Origin: Actinokineospora inagensis DSM 44258 | Lineage (GTDB): Bacteria > Actinomycetota > Actinomycetes > Mycobacteriales > Pseudonocardiaceae | Assembly: GCF_000482865.1 (NCBI RefSeq) | Contig: NZ_AXWW01000005.1 | Location: 1-64,000 of the forward strand | Direction of reading: 5' to 3' | DNA: 64,000 bases | Shown here: positions 41,237-49,653 of the stretch, in pieces | How the letters are laid out: each line of letters begins with the position of its first letter | Numbering within the stretch: position 1 is the stretch's first letter | The notes under the pieces: generated by a model | Database searches by the model: none | Seen by the model: only the letters and a program-made list of their open reading frames with translations | What the model was told of the DNA's origin: nothing | Program-made: the position numbers and the translations under genes

Positions 41237-42111
41237 CGGGCGGCTCTCTCAGTGGTGGCCTCGTCGGGGCCCGCCTTCGCGGGATGGGCCTTCTCGGGGG
41301 TGACGCTGTCGACCGACCAGCCGTGCCGCAGCGCCACGGTGAGCAGGGCGTCGGAGTGCTCGCGGTCGACCCGGACGAACAGCCTGCCCTGGTGGGTGGC
41401 GGCGGTGAGCACGCCGTCGAGGCCGGACCACTCGGGGTCCTCGGTCTCCCTCGCCCCAGTGGCGGTCAGCGCGACCTCCATGACCTCGCGTTCCAGGTCC
41501 GCCGCCGGGGCGACCCGCCCGTCGGCGATGCGGTGCACCAGGGAGGCGTTGGCGCGGGTGACCGACTCGCGGTGGTCGGTGAACACCACCGCCCCACCGT
41601 CGGCGGCGACCTCGGCGATGATGGCGGCCAGCACCCCGTGCGCGTCGACGTCGAGCCCCGACCACGGCTCGTCGAGCACCAGCAGCCCCGGTGGCCGGAT
41701 CAACGCCTGCGCCAAGGCCACCTTCTGCGAGTTGCCCTTCGACAGGGTCCGCAGCGGGGAGTCGAACCCGCCCTGCAGCGAGAGCCGCTCCAGCAGCTCC
41801 TCCGCGCGCCGGTCGGCGTCCTCGGCGCTCATGCCGCGGATGCGGCCGAGGTGGCGCAGGTAGGCCAGCGCGGAGAGCCGTTCGTTGGGCGGGAACCGCT
41901 CGGGCACGTAGCCGACGACCTCCGGGCGGCCGGTGACGCTGCCCCGCGTCGGCCGGGTCACCCCGACCATGAGCCGCAGCAGCGTGGTCTTGCCCGACCC
42001 GTTGCCACCGACCACGGCGGCGACCACACCGGGCTCCACGGTGAGGTCGACCTCGTGCAGCACCCAGTTGCCGCCGCCGTACCGCTTGCTGACCGCCTCC
42101 ACGCGCAGCAT
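41233..42111 (-). CDS. ABC transporter ATP-binding protein
   Basis: 292 residues, starting MLRVEAVSKRYGGGNWVLHE. Walker A is VVGGNGSGKTTLLRL near residue 35, the signature TLSKGNSQKVALAQALI, and Walker B GLLVLDEPWSGLD, with the H-loop in VVFTDHRESV. A C-terminal extension of about 90 residues follows the ATPase core. It forms an exporter with the overlapping membrane subunit. It starts 23 bases after the GH92 gene, so all three genes are likely in one operon. Confidence 0.9.
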   Translation of the reverse strand: MLRVEAVSKRYGGGNWVLHEVDLTVEPGVVAAVVGGNGSGKTTLLRLMVGVTRPTRGSVTGRPEVVGYVPERFPPNERLSALAYLRHLGRIRGMSAEDADRRAEELLERLSLQGGFDSPLRTLSKGNSQKVALAQALIRPPGLLVLDEPWSGLDVDAHGVLAAIIAEVAADGGAVVFTDHRESVTRANASLVHRIADGRVAPAADLEREVMEVALTATGARETEDPEWSGLDGVLTAATHQGRLFVRVDREHSDALLTVALRHGWSVDSVTPEKAHPAKAGPDEATTERAAR

Positions 42112-42134
42112 GGGCTCACCTCAGGTCTGTGCCG

Positions 42135-45100
42135 TCAGTCCGTGTCGCGGCCCCCGTCCTCGGCCAGCAGTTGGACCTGGGCGAGCCGGGCGGGCGCGTT
42201 GAACACGAGACGGTAGTGCCGATGGTGTTCGGACGTTGTGACGTGAAACGGGCGCGTCTGCAGCCGCCACCGGAAAACCTGGTCGACCCGGCGGTCCAGG
42301 TCCCGCCAAACCCGCCCGTCCGATGATCCCTGCAGCGTCCACGACACCGGGTCCGGGCCTGCGCTCGCCGAGGTCAGCGTGTACAGCCGCACCCGACCGG
42401 CGACCGGCAGGTCGACCACACCGTCCACTGTGGTCTCGGTGCGGGCCGTGTCGTCGAACAACGGACCCGGCAGCCCGGCGGTGAGGTCGACCAGGGGCGG
42501 CCGCTCGCCCAGCGGCTCCGGCAACCGGTCGGCCGCCCACCGCGACGGCGTCGGCCCCATCGTGAACTCCAGGCGCGCGCCCGCGGCGACGGTGGCGTGA
42601 TCGATCCAGGCGTGCTCGTGCGGCTCACCGTTGACCAGCAACCGCTGCACATAGACGTTGTCGTGGCTGTTGTTGTGCGCCACGACCTCCAGGTCACCCC
42701 CGTCGAGGTGCACCACGGCGCGGCGGAACAACGGCGACCCGATGGCGTAGACGGGGGTGCCGACCCGCAGCGGGTAGAGGCCCAACGCGCTGAGCACGTA
42801 CCACGCCGACATCTCCCCGTTGTCTTCATCGCCGCAGTAGCCCTGCCCGATCTCGCTGCCCTGGTAGAGCCGGGCGAGCACGTCACGCACCAACTCCTGC
42901 GTGCGCCACGGTCGCCCCAGGTGCGTGTACAGGTACGCGATGTGGTGGGCGGGCTGGTTGCTGTGCCCGTACTGGCCCATCCGCACGTCCCGCGCCTCGG
43001 TCATCTCGTGGATGGCACGCCCGTAGGAGCCTGGGAAGGTGGCCGTCTCCGGGGTGGCGAAGTACTCGTCGAGCTTGTCGGCCAACGCGTCCGCGCCCCC
43101 GTGCAGCGCCGCGAGCCCGGCGGGGTCGTGCGGGACGGCGAACGCGGCGGTCCACCCGTTGGTCTCTGTGTAGTCGTAGCCCCACACGCGCGGGTCGTAC
43201 TCCTGCGGCGTCCACCGCCACGCCCCGTCGCGGCCCTGGAAGAACCCGATCGAGGGGTCGAAGTGGTTGGCGTAGTGGCGCGCGCGGTCGAGGAAGTAGG
43301 CGTGATTGTCGGCGTCGCCGAGCGCGGCGGCCATGGTCGCGATGCCGAAGTCGTTGATACAGCCCTCCAACGCCCACGACAAGCCCTCGTTGGTCGACAT
43401 CGGCGTGTAGTGCAGGAACATCGACCGGTCCAGGCCCTTGCGGCCGACGCTCTCGTCCGGCGGCACCACGGTCGCGTTGCGCAGCGCGGCGTCGTAGGCG
43501 TCGCGCACGTCGAACCCCGGGACGCCCTTGGCGTGCGCGTCGGCGAACGCGACGTCGGAGCTGGTGCCGGTCATGAGGTTGGCGTAGCCGGGGGAGGACC
43601 ACCGCGACACCCAACCGCCGTCGCGGTACTGCTGCAGGAAACCGTCGACCAACCGCCCCGCGCGGGTGGGGTCGAGCAACGCGTAGGCGGGCCAACACGT
43701 GCGGTAGGTGTCCCAGAAGCCGTTGTTGACGTGGATCCGCCCGTCCTTGATCGCGGGTGGGCTCACCGGGCTGGAGTAGCGCGGACCGGTCTCGGTGTCC
43801 TCGAAACCGGAGTTCGGGTAGAGGAACAGCCGGTACAGGCACGAGTACAGCGTGGTGAGCTGGTCGTCGGTGCCGCCGTCGACCTCGACCCGGTCGGTGA
43901 TCGCCGACCACCGGCGCCGCGCCTCGGCGCGCACCTGGTCGAAGTCGCGGTCGTCGAGGTTGGCCGCCGCCTGCTCCGGGCTGATCAGCGACGTCGCCAC
44001 CCGCAGCGTCACCTGCCGGGTACCGGGGGCGAACCGGACCAGCACCGTGCGGTCGCGCGAGAGCCACCGCCACCGGTGCTCGGCCCGCAGCACCGGCTGG
44101 TCCACCGTGGCGTGCAGGTACATCCGGCCCGCGCCGACCGACAGTCCACTTCGGACATCGGTGTAGCCGGTGATCGTGGTCCCGTCGACCTCGACCCGGC
44201 CCTTGATGCCGACGTTGTCCAGGACCAGGTTCGCCGGTCCGGGCGGGTAGCCGAACCGCAGCACCGCCGAGTGGTCACCGGGCGCGACCTCCGCGCGCAC
44301 CCCGTTGTCGAACTCGACCTCGTAGTGGAACGGGCGGGCGTGCTCACGCGCGTGGTCGAACGTCAGCGCCCGGGTCTTGCGGGCGACGCTGGTGCCGGTG
44401 GTCGGCATGAAGTGGAAGGTGTGCCGGTCGCCCATCCACGGGCTCGGCATGTGGCTGAGTCCGATCGCCTGCAGTGCCGGGCGGTTCCCGGCCGTGTTGC
44501 CGCGGTGGTACTCGTAGGACCAGTTCGTCACCGCCGCGTTGGTGACCGGGATCCAGAAGTTGAACCCGTTCGGCACGGCCGTCGCCGGGATCGTGTTGCC
44601 CCGGGAGAGGCCGCCGCTGGAGTGGGTGCCGCGCGTGGTGACGATCCGCTCGACCGGCTCGGTGGGGTGCCGCCGCGCGGGACCGATCACCAGGTCGTCC
44701 AGCCAGCCCGCGAACGCGGTGGGCGCCTCGGGGATGTCCACGGCCAGCAAGATCCGCGCGATCGTCCTGCCCGCCGCGGGGCGCAGGCTGATCGACCGGA
44801 AGTTCCACTGGTCGGGGAACAACGCCCGGCCCTGCTCGCGCGCGGCGATCGGGTAGCCGAGGTGGTCCCTCGCGTCGAGTGCGCTCAGGCGCGTGCCGTC
44901 GGTGAACACCAGGTCCACCGCGACGAACGTGCTGGCGTAACGCAGGTCGGTGAACTCGGGGAAGACCACGTAGGACAGTTCCGCGTCGGCGTCGACTACC
45001 TGGTCCGACCAGAACAACCGGTTCACCGCGACCCCGGGCGCCGCCGCCTCGCCCTCGTACCGCAACGCCCGCAACCCGGTGAACCCCACGCCCGCCTTCG

Positions 45101-45236
45101 CCGCGGGGGCGTTCGCCGGACCGGTACCGACCCGCGTGCGCAACGTGACGTCCGTGGCCGTGGTGCCCGATTCGGGCGCGTCGATCCAGGTGGGGACCGG
45201 GTCGGCCGCCTCGAACGACGTGCGGAACTCGGACAT
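42135..45236 (-). CDS. GH92-family alpha-mannosidase
   Basis: 1033 residues, starting MSEFRTSFEAADPVPTWIDA. After an N-terminal beta domain (GGLSRGNTIPATAVPNGFNF, HMPSPWMGDRHTFHFMPTTG), the catalytic domain has the GH92 hallmarks: NNGFWDTYRTCWPAYALLDP, YGHSNQPAHHIAYLYTHLG and GYCGDEDNGEMSAWYVLSAL. GH92 enzymes are calcium-dependent exo-acting mannosidases. The C-terminal 120 residues resemble an F5/8-type carbohydrate-binding domain (VSWTLQGSSDGRVWRDLD). No signal peptide is visible, which is unusual for a glycan-degrading enzyme and suggests an intracellular site or a wrongly placed start. Confidence 0.9.
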   Translation of the reverse strand: MSEFRTSFEAADPVPTWIDAPESGTTATDVTLRTRVGTGPANAPAAKAGVGFTGLRALRYEGEAAAPGVAVNRLFWSDQVVDADAELSYVVFPEFTDLRYASTFVAVDLVFTDGTRLSALDARDHLGYPIAAREQGRALFPDQWNFRSISLRPAAGRTIARILLAVDIPEAPTAFAGWLDDLVIGPARRHPTEPVERIVTTRGTHSSGGLSRGNTIPATAVPNGFNFWIPVTNAAVTNWSYEYHRGNTAGNRPALQAIGLSHMPSPWMGDRHTFHFMPTTGTSVARKTRALTFDHAREHARPFHYEVEFDNGVRAEVAPGDHSAVLRFGYPPGPANLVLDNVGIKGRVEVDGTTITGYTDVRSGLSVGAGRMYLHATVDQPVLRAEHRWRWLSRDRTVLVRFAPGTRQVTLRVATSLISPEQAAANLDDRDFDQVRAEARRRWSAITDRVEVDGGTDDQLTTLYSCLYRLFLYPNSGFEDTETGPRYSSPVSPPAIKDGRIHVNNGFWDTYRTCWPAYALLDPTRAGRLVDGFLQQYRDGGWVSRWSSPGYANLMTGTSSDVAFADAHAKGVPGFDVRDAYDAALRNATVVPPDESVGRKGLDRSMFLHYTPMSTNEGLSWALEGCINDFGIATMAAALGDADNHAYFLDRARHYANHFDPSIGFFQGRDGAWRWTPQEYDPRVWGYDYTETNGWTAAFAVPHDPAGLAALHGGADALADKLDEYFATPETATFPGSYGRAIHEMTEARDVRMGQYGHSNQPAHHIAYLYTHLGRPWRTQELVRDVLARLYQGSEIGQGYCGDEDNGEMSAWYVLSALGLYPLRVGTPVYAIGSPLFRRAVVHLDGGDLEVVAHNNSHDNVYVQRLLVNGEPHEHAWIDHATVAAGARLEFTMGPTPSRWAADRLPEPLGERPPLVDLTAGLPGPLFDDTARTETTVDGVVDLPVAGRVRLYTLTSASAGPDPVSWTLQGSSDGRVWRDLDRRVDQVFRWRLQTRPFHVTTSEHHRHYRLVFNAPARLAQVQLLAEDGGRDTD

Positions 45237-45379
45237 GCGATCACGCTACGCCCGGCTGACGACCTCTCGGTGATCTTCTGCCCGGATGGACGAGGGTGAC
45301 GGCGGTCATTCCCCCGTGAGCCGCCCGGGGCGGCGCAGTAGGGTCGCCTCACGCCGAACAACCAGGGGGGAGGAGCCGG

Positions 45380-45889
45380 ATGCCACCGGGGATCGGGGAA
45401 CTGTTCATCGCCGAGGTCGACCACGACGCCTGGCGCCGCCCGCTGCGCCCCTGGGTGATCACCGGCGCCGTCCTCGTCGTGACCGGCCTCGCCCTGCTGG
45501 TCGTCGGCTGGCTCGGCCTCGTCGTCGCGGCCGCGGGGGTGGTCGTGTCGGGCGTCAAGGTCGGCGCTTACATCGCCCGCCGCAAACGCCGCGCCGATCC
45601 GCTGATGATCGACCTCACCGGCGTCCGCCTCCCCACCGCCCAGGGCGCCGCCCACCTGCCCTGGGACGCGCTGCGCGCCGTCGTCGTCGACGGCCCCACC
45701 CTGCGCTTCCGCGTCCGCCCCAGCGTCACCCCCGCCACCCCCGGCGTCGAGGGCCTGCACCGCCGCGACGCCTGGCCCGTCGCCTCCGGCCCCGGCCTCC
45801 CCCTCGACACCCGTCTCTACGCCCGCCCCCGCGACGAAATCCTCACCGCCCTGCGCGACTTCTCCCAGGACACGGTCCGCATCACCTGA
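45380..45889 (+). CDS. hypothetical protein with two membrane segments
   Basis: 169 residues, starting MPPGIGELFIAEVDHDAWRR. Two hydrophobic segments (about 27-44 VITGAVLVVTGLALLVVG and 45-62) are followed by a basic stretch (RRKRRAD) and a soluble domain with LMIDLTGVRLPTAQGAAHLP, WDALRAVVVDGPTLRFRV and ALRDFSQDTVRIT. This layout suggests a PH-like or photosystem-like fold on a membrane anchor. No family was recognised. GGAGGAG precedes the start. Confidence 0.65.
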   Translation: MPPGIGELFIAEVDHDAWRRPLRPWVITGAVLVVTGLALLVVGWLGLVVAAAGVVVSGVKVGAYIARRKRRADPLMIDLTGVRLPTAQGAAHLPWDALRAVVVDGPTLRFRVRPSVTPATPGVEGLHRRDAWPVASGPGLPLDTRLYARPRDEILTALRDFSQDTVRIT

Positions 45890-46016
45890 GTGACCTCGTC
45901 GCGGGACTGGTCCGTCCGAGTGGTGCTCCCTCGGCGTGCACGTGAATCTGCACGGGCGGACTACAGTCTCCGCCACGGATGTCACTCGATCGTGCACTGG
46001 CAGGGGTGGTTCGAGC

Positions 46017-46706
46017 GTGATCTCCGCATTGAACGGCCAAGAGCGATCGCCACTGCTCGACCTCGTGCGCCTGACACCGGTGGTACGGCGGGGACGCGGC
46101 TCAGTGCCGATCGAACTGGTGTCGACACCAGCGGACGCCCCATACCTGACCGGAGTCGGCGGGCAAGGCGGCCTGGCCATCGCCCCCTTGTCGCCGATGA
46201 CGACGAAGGCACTGGGACACGGGCGGCCACCGGGAGAGCTGGCAGAGGTCTTACGCGGCGTCGAGGCGCGGATCGCCTTGGTAAGCCTGGCCGTGGGGGA
46301 GGGCGACGAAGAACCACTGCGCGCAGCCCTCGACGACGTGGAGGCGCGAGACGTGCTGGTGATAACCACCGGCGACAGCGTGGTCGCCGAACACCCGTGG
46401 ACAGTGCCAGTGCTCTCATGCACGTCATCCGGACGACCGAGTTGGTTCGTCGAACACGACCCGGACGCCCGCGGAGTGTTGGCACCGGGGGAGGACGTAC
46501 CGGGACCACGGGGCAACACCACCGGCAACGGGGTGGCGGCGGCGGTGGTGGCCAACACGGCATCCCTGCTGTGGTCCCTGTTCCCAACAGCCACCGCAGC
46601 ACAACTCCGCGCCGCCCTCCTCATCGGCGCCACCACCCGCCGCGCCGGCCCCCCACTCATGGACGCCGAACGCGCCCACGAACACCTCGCCCTCTCCGCC
46701 AGCTAA
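46017..46706 (+). CDS. degenerate subtilase-like protein without a catalytic serine
   Basis: 229 residues from GTG 46017. The order of motifs follows an S8 protease core: IALVSLAVGEGDEEPLRAAL (the strand before the Asn region), WTVPVLSCTSSGRPSWFVEH, VLAPGEDVPG (oxyanion strand) and GNGVAAAVVANTASLLWSLF followed by PTATAAQLRAALLIGATTR. Active subtilases carry GTSMAxP where this one has GNGVAAA. The N-terminal Asp and His motifs are also missing. It has no signal peptide. It may be a regulatory or structural derivative found in some actinobacterial conflict systems, or a decayed enzyme. Confidence 0.6.
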   Translation: MISALNGQERSPLLDLVRLTPVVRRGRGSVPIELVSTPADAPYLTGVGGQGGLAIAPLSPMTTKALGHGRPPGELAEVLRGVEARIALVSLAVGEGDEEPLRAALDDVEARDVLVITTGDSVVAEHPWTVPVLSCTSSGRPSWFVEHDPDARGVLAPGEDVPGPRGNTTGNGVAAAVVANTASLLWSLFPTATAAQLRAALLIGATTRRAGPPLMDAERAHEHLALSAS

Positions 46707-46908
46707 CCCGAGCATGCCGGAGTTGTGCCGCCGGACGTGAGCAACGCGGAATGGGCACTTCACCGCCGAACCGGATGGCCTGCGACGCGGCCGGGGACGC
46801 CGCTGTGCCCGGGTGCTTCCGGGTGGCCGGATACCAGGTCGACGGCGTTGTCGCCGAGTTCATCCGGGCCGAGCACCAATTCCCGACCATGTGACGTTTC
46901 CTTGTCCT

Positions 46909-47186
46909 AGACCAGGAAACGTCGATCGCCGCGGCCGCCATGACAATCCACGGCGACGTCGCCGTGCTCGGCGGTGCCTCGACCCTGCCCGAACATCGGG
47001 GCCAAGGCGCCCAGTCACGGCTACTGCGACACCGACTCCAAATCGCCGCCGAAGCGGGAACCACCTCAGCCGTCGCGACAGCCCGCCCCGACTCGGTCAG
47101 CGCGGCCAACCTCCGCAACGCGGGTTTCACCCTCCACCGACGCTCCTCGTGGACGGACGGCCTGATCGGCAGGTCCCAGCGGCGTG
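46909..47186 (+). pseudogene. GNAT acetyltransferase fragment
   Basis: The plus strand reads ETSIAAAAMTIHGDVAVLGG, then STLPEHRGQGAQSRLLRHRL and RPDSVSAANLRNAGFTLHRR. PEHRGQGAQSRLL is the acetyl-CoA-binding motif of GNAT acetyltransferases. The N-terminal half is missing and the 3' end runs into unrelated DNA. It is likely a remnant. Confidence 0.55.
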
Positions 47187-47202
47187 ATGTTGGGTCACGT
47201 GG

Positions 47203-47604
47203 GTGTGCCGGTGCGCGTGGCGAACGCGCGCAGGCCCGGCAGGGTGTTCGCGGTCGGGTGTCGCAGCAGGCTCGTGGCGATCTGCCGCCGTGTTCGTGTT
47301 GTTCTTCCGGGCACCGGACGGTCGGTTGGCCGCGCACGCGCAACTCGTGACCGCGCTGCTTGGCGTCGCCGTGGCCTCCTACCGGGCTGACGCCGGACAT
47401 CGCGACGCCGAACTGGCGTTGTTGCTGGGTGCGGCCGGGTTCCGCGCCGACTGCCAGACCGCCAAGATCCGCCGCGATCTGAGCGGACTGCTCTACGCCG
47501 ACGGCATCCACGACAGCTTGTTCCTGGCAGCGGGCAAACGCCACACCGGCACCGGGGACGACAGTGTGATCCCGGCGCCGCGTCCCGCTTCGACGACCGC
47601 GTAG
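47203..47604 (+). CDS. hypothetical protein, uncertain
   Basis: The central part has natural protein character: RAPDGRLAAHAQLVTALLGV, then RADAGHRDAELALLLGAAGF, then TAKIRRDLSGLLYADGIHDS and LFLAAGKRHTG. The first 30 residues are R/C/G-rich and may not be coding, so the start is unknown. No family was recognised. It could be part of a decayed gene, given the adjacent GNAT fragment. Confidence 0.35.
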   Translation: MCRCAWRTRAGPAGCSRSGVAAGSWRSAAVFVLFFRAPDGRLAAHAQLVTALLGVAVASYRADAGHRDAELALLLGAAGFRADCQTAKIRRDLSGLLYADGIHDSLFLAAGKRHTGTGDDSVIPAPRPASTTA

Positions 47605-47639
47605 CCGCGTCACCCGCGGGGGCAGGCGCGTCGCTGGGT

Positions 47640-48146
47640 TCAGGTGGTGCGTCTGCCGTGGTCGCACAAGACGGTGACGCCCTGGTCCACTGCCTGCAAC
47701 GCTGCGGTGAGGCGGTCGGCCAACAGTGGCTTCACCCTGGCCCGTGCCTCGATGAGGGTGTGGAAGCCCGCGGAAAGGATCTCGCCGTCGGGGAAGACCG
47801 TCCCGATCAGGTCGGTCTCGTCCAGGACGCCGCCGTCGAAGATGAAGATGACGCCTTCGGGGCGGGAGTCCTGGGGACGCACGTAGTCCACCACCAGCAG
47901 CCGACCCAGCGGGCGGTGCCAGCCCAGTTCCTCGGCCAGTTCGCGGGTCGCGGCCGCCCAGGGCGACTCGTCGGCCTCCACCGCGCCGCCGGGGATTTCG
48001 AAGTTCGGCTTGTACGACGGTTGGACCAGCAGTACCCGGTCTGCCCTGTCGCGGAACAACACCCCGGCGGCCATCCGCTTGCGGGCAAGACCCGCCACGT
48101 ACTGGTCCACGGGCAAGGCGGCGGTCGGCCCACCAGACTTCGACAC
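47640..48146 (-). CDS. Nudix hydrolase
   Basis: 168 residues from GTG 48146, with GGAGG six bases upstream; the GTG at 48152 overlaps that site. The Nudix box is complete: GGAVEADESPWAAATRELAE, then ELGW, matching Gx5Ex7REUxEExGU. It is preceded by VLLVQPSYKPNFEIPGGAVE. Nudix enzymes hydrolyse nucleoside diphosphates linked to another group; the specificity is unknown. The stop lies close to the short plus-strand gene at 47203-47604, and upstream on the same strand is the M20 gene, 27 bases away. Confidence 0.9.
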   Translation of the reverse strand: MSKSGGPTAALPVDQYVAGLARKRMAAGVLFRDRADRVLLVQPSYKPNFEIPGGAVEADESPWAAATRELAEELGWHRPLGRLLVVDYVRPQDSRPEGVIFIFDGGVLDETDLIGTVFPDGEILSAGFHTLIEARARVKPLLADRLTAALQAVDQGVTVLCDHGRRTT

Positions 48147-48172
48147 GGTCACCTCCGGCACCCTAACCCCAG

Positions 48173-49474
48173 CTAGGACGACAGGAAGCGGTCCAAGACC
48201 TCCACGCCGAAGCGTAGGCCGGTGACGGGGACTCGTTCGTCCACGCCGTGGGCCATGGCGCGGTAGTCGAAGTCCTCGGGTAGTAGGAGGGGGGCGAAAC
48301 CGAAGCACTCGATTCCCAGGCGGCTGAAGGCTTTCGCGTCGGTGCCGCCGCCCATGCAGTACGGGACGACGACTGCGGCCGGGTCCTGCGAGCGCACCGC
48401 CGCGGCCATGGAGTCGAACCAGGGGGAGTCGACGCGGGCCTGGACCGGGGGTTGGTTGGCGAGGAACTCCCGCCGCACGCCTGGGCCGAGTAGCTTGTCG
48501 ATCTCCGACAACAACGCCGCCTCAGTGCCCGGCAGCACCCGCGTGTCGACCTGCGCCCGCGCCACTCCCGGTATCACGTTCACCTTGTAGCCCGCCGACA
48601 ACACCGTGGGGCGGGTGCTGTTGCGCACCGTGTTCTCCACCAGCTTCGCCGCCGGGCCGAACCGGGCGATTGTGCCGTCCACATCGGACAGATCAACCGG
48701 CACGCCCAGCGCGGCGCCGACCCGCTCGATGAACGCCTCCACCGCCGGGCTCAGCACCACCGGCCACTCGTGGCCCGCCAACCGGTGCAGCGCGTCGACC
48801 AGCTTCACCACCGCGTTGTCGTCGTTGCGGCGGGAACCGTGGCCCGCGCGACCGGTCGCGGTCAACAACAGGTGCGCCGTGCCGCGTTCGGCGGTCCCCA
48901 CCGGGTAGATCCGCACCAGCGCACCGTCCGACCGCCGCACCGGGACCGTGTGCCCGCCCGACTCGCCGATCGCGGCCACGCACCCCTCGAACAGCTCCGC
49001 GTGCTCGCGCACCAACCAGTGCGCCCCGTAGTACCCGGTGTCCTCCTCGTCGGCGACGAACGCGAACACGATGTCGCGCTCCGGCGCCCTGCCCGCCGCC
49101 GCCCACCTGCCGAGCACGGTCAACACCGACGCGCACATGTCCTTCATGTCCACCGCGCCGCGGCCCCACACGTAGCCGTCGCGGATCTCACCGGCGAACG
49201 GGTCCACCGACCACTCGTCGGGATCGGCGGGCACCACGTCCAAGTGCATCTGCACCAGCAGACCCGGCAACTCCGGGCGTGACCCCGACATCCGCGCCAC
49301 CACGTTCGACCGGCGAGCCGCGCGCTCGAGCAGGACCGGCTTGAGACCGGCGTCGGTGAGCAGGTCGGCGACGAACTCCGCCAGTTCCCGCTCACCCTCG
49401 CCCTGCCCGTGCCCCCGGTTCGTGGTGTCGAACCGGATCATCCGCGCGCACAGCTCCTCGACCGGCTCCGCCAT
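48173..49474 (-). CDS. M20-family metallopeptidase, second copy
   Basis: 433 residues from ATG 49474 (MAEPVEELCARMIRFDTTNR), with GGGAGG upstream. Metal-ligand motifs are LLVQMHLDVVPADPDEW, YVWGRGAVDMKDM, FVADEEDTGYYGAHW and GGGTDAKAFSRLGIECFGFA. The dimerisation domain has GRAGHGSRRNDDNAV. It is clearly related to 27874-29196; the conserved last part (AMAHGVDERVPVTGLRFGVE) is almost shared. It may act on different peptides or acylated amino acids. It is probably co-transcribed with the Nudix gene downstream. Confidence 0.9.
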   Translation of the reverse strand: MAEPVEELCARMIRFDTTNRGHGQGEGERELAEFVADLLTDAGLKPVLLERAARRSNVVARMSGSRPELPGLLVQMHLDVVPADPDEWSVDPFAGEIRDGYVWGRGAVDMKDMCASVLTVLGRWAAAGRAPERDIVFAFVADEEDTGYYGAHWLVREHAELFEGCVAAIGESGGHTVPVRRSDGALVRIYPVGTAERGTAHLLLTATGRAGHGSRRNDDNAVVKLVDALHRLAGHEWPVVLSPAVEAFIERVGAALGVPVDLSDVDGTIARFGPAAKLVENTVRNSTRPTVLSAGYKVNVIPGVARAQVDTRVLPGTEAALLSEIDKLLGPGVRREFLANQPPVQARVDSPWFDSMAAAVRSQDPAAVVVPYCMGGGTDAKAFSRLGIECFGFAPLLLPEDFDYRAMAHGVDERVPVTGLRFGVEVLDRFLSS

Positions 49475-49653
49475 CGACGCACCCTCCCTCACCTGCGTGT
49501 GCTCCGTTCAGCTCAACCCTGGTCACACCCCCGCGCCGCCCGCAACGCGAACCCGGCCGTCAACCTGGTGTGACCAGTCGCACGCGGCTCGTGGGCGCCG
49601 GAACCGACCAGTACGCGGTTGGATCGATCGGCCCTGTGTAACCTCAACCAACG

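Noticed and set aside
42597-45299. Plus-strand frame of 900 codons
   Set aside because: Antisense of the GH92 gene, with repetitive V/R/G/D composition and no motif.
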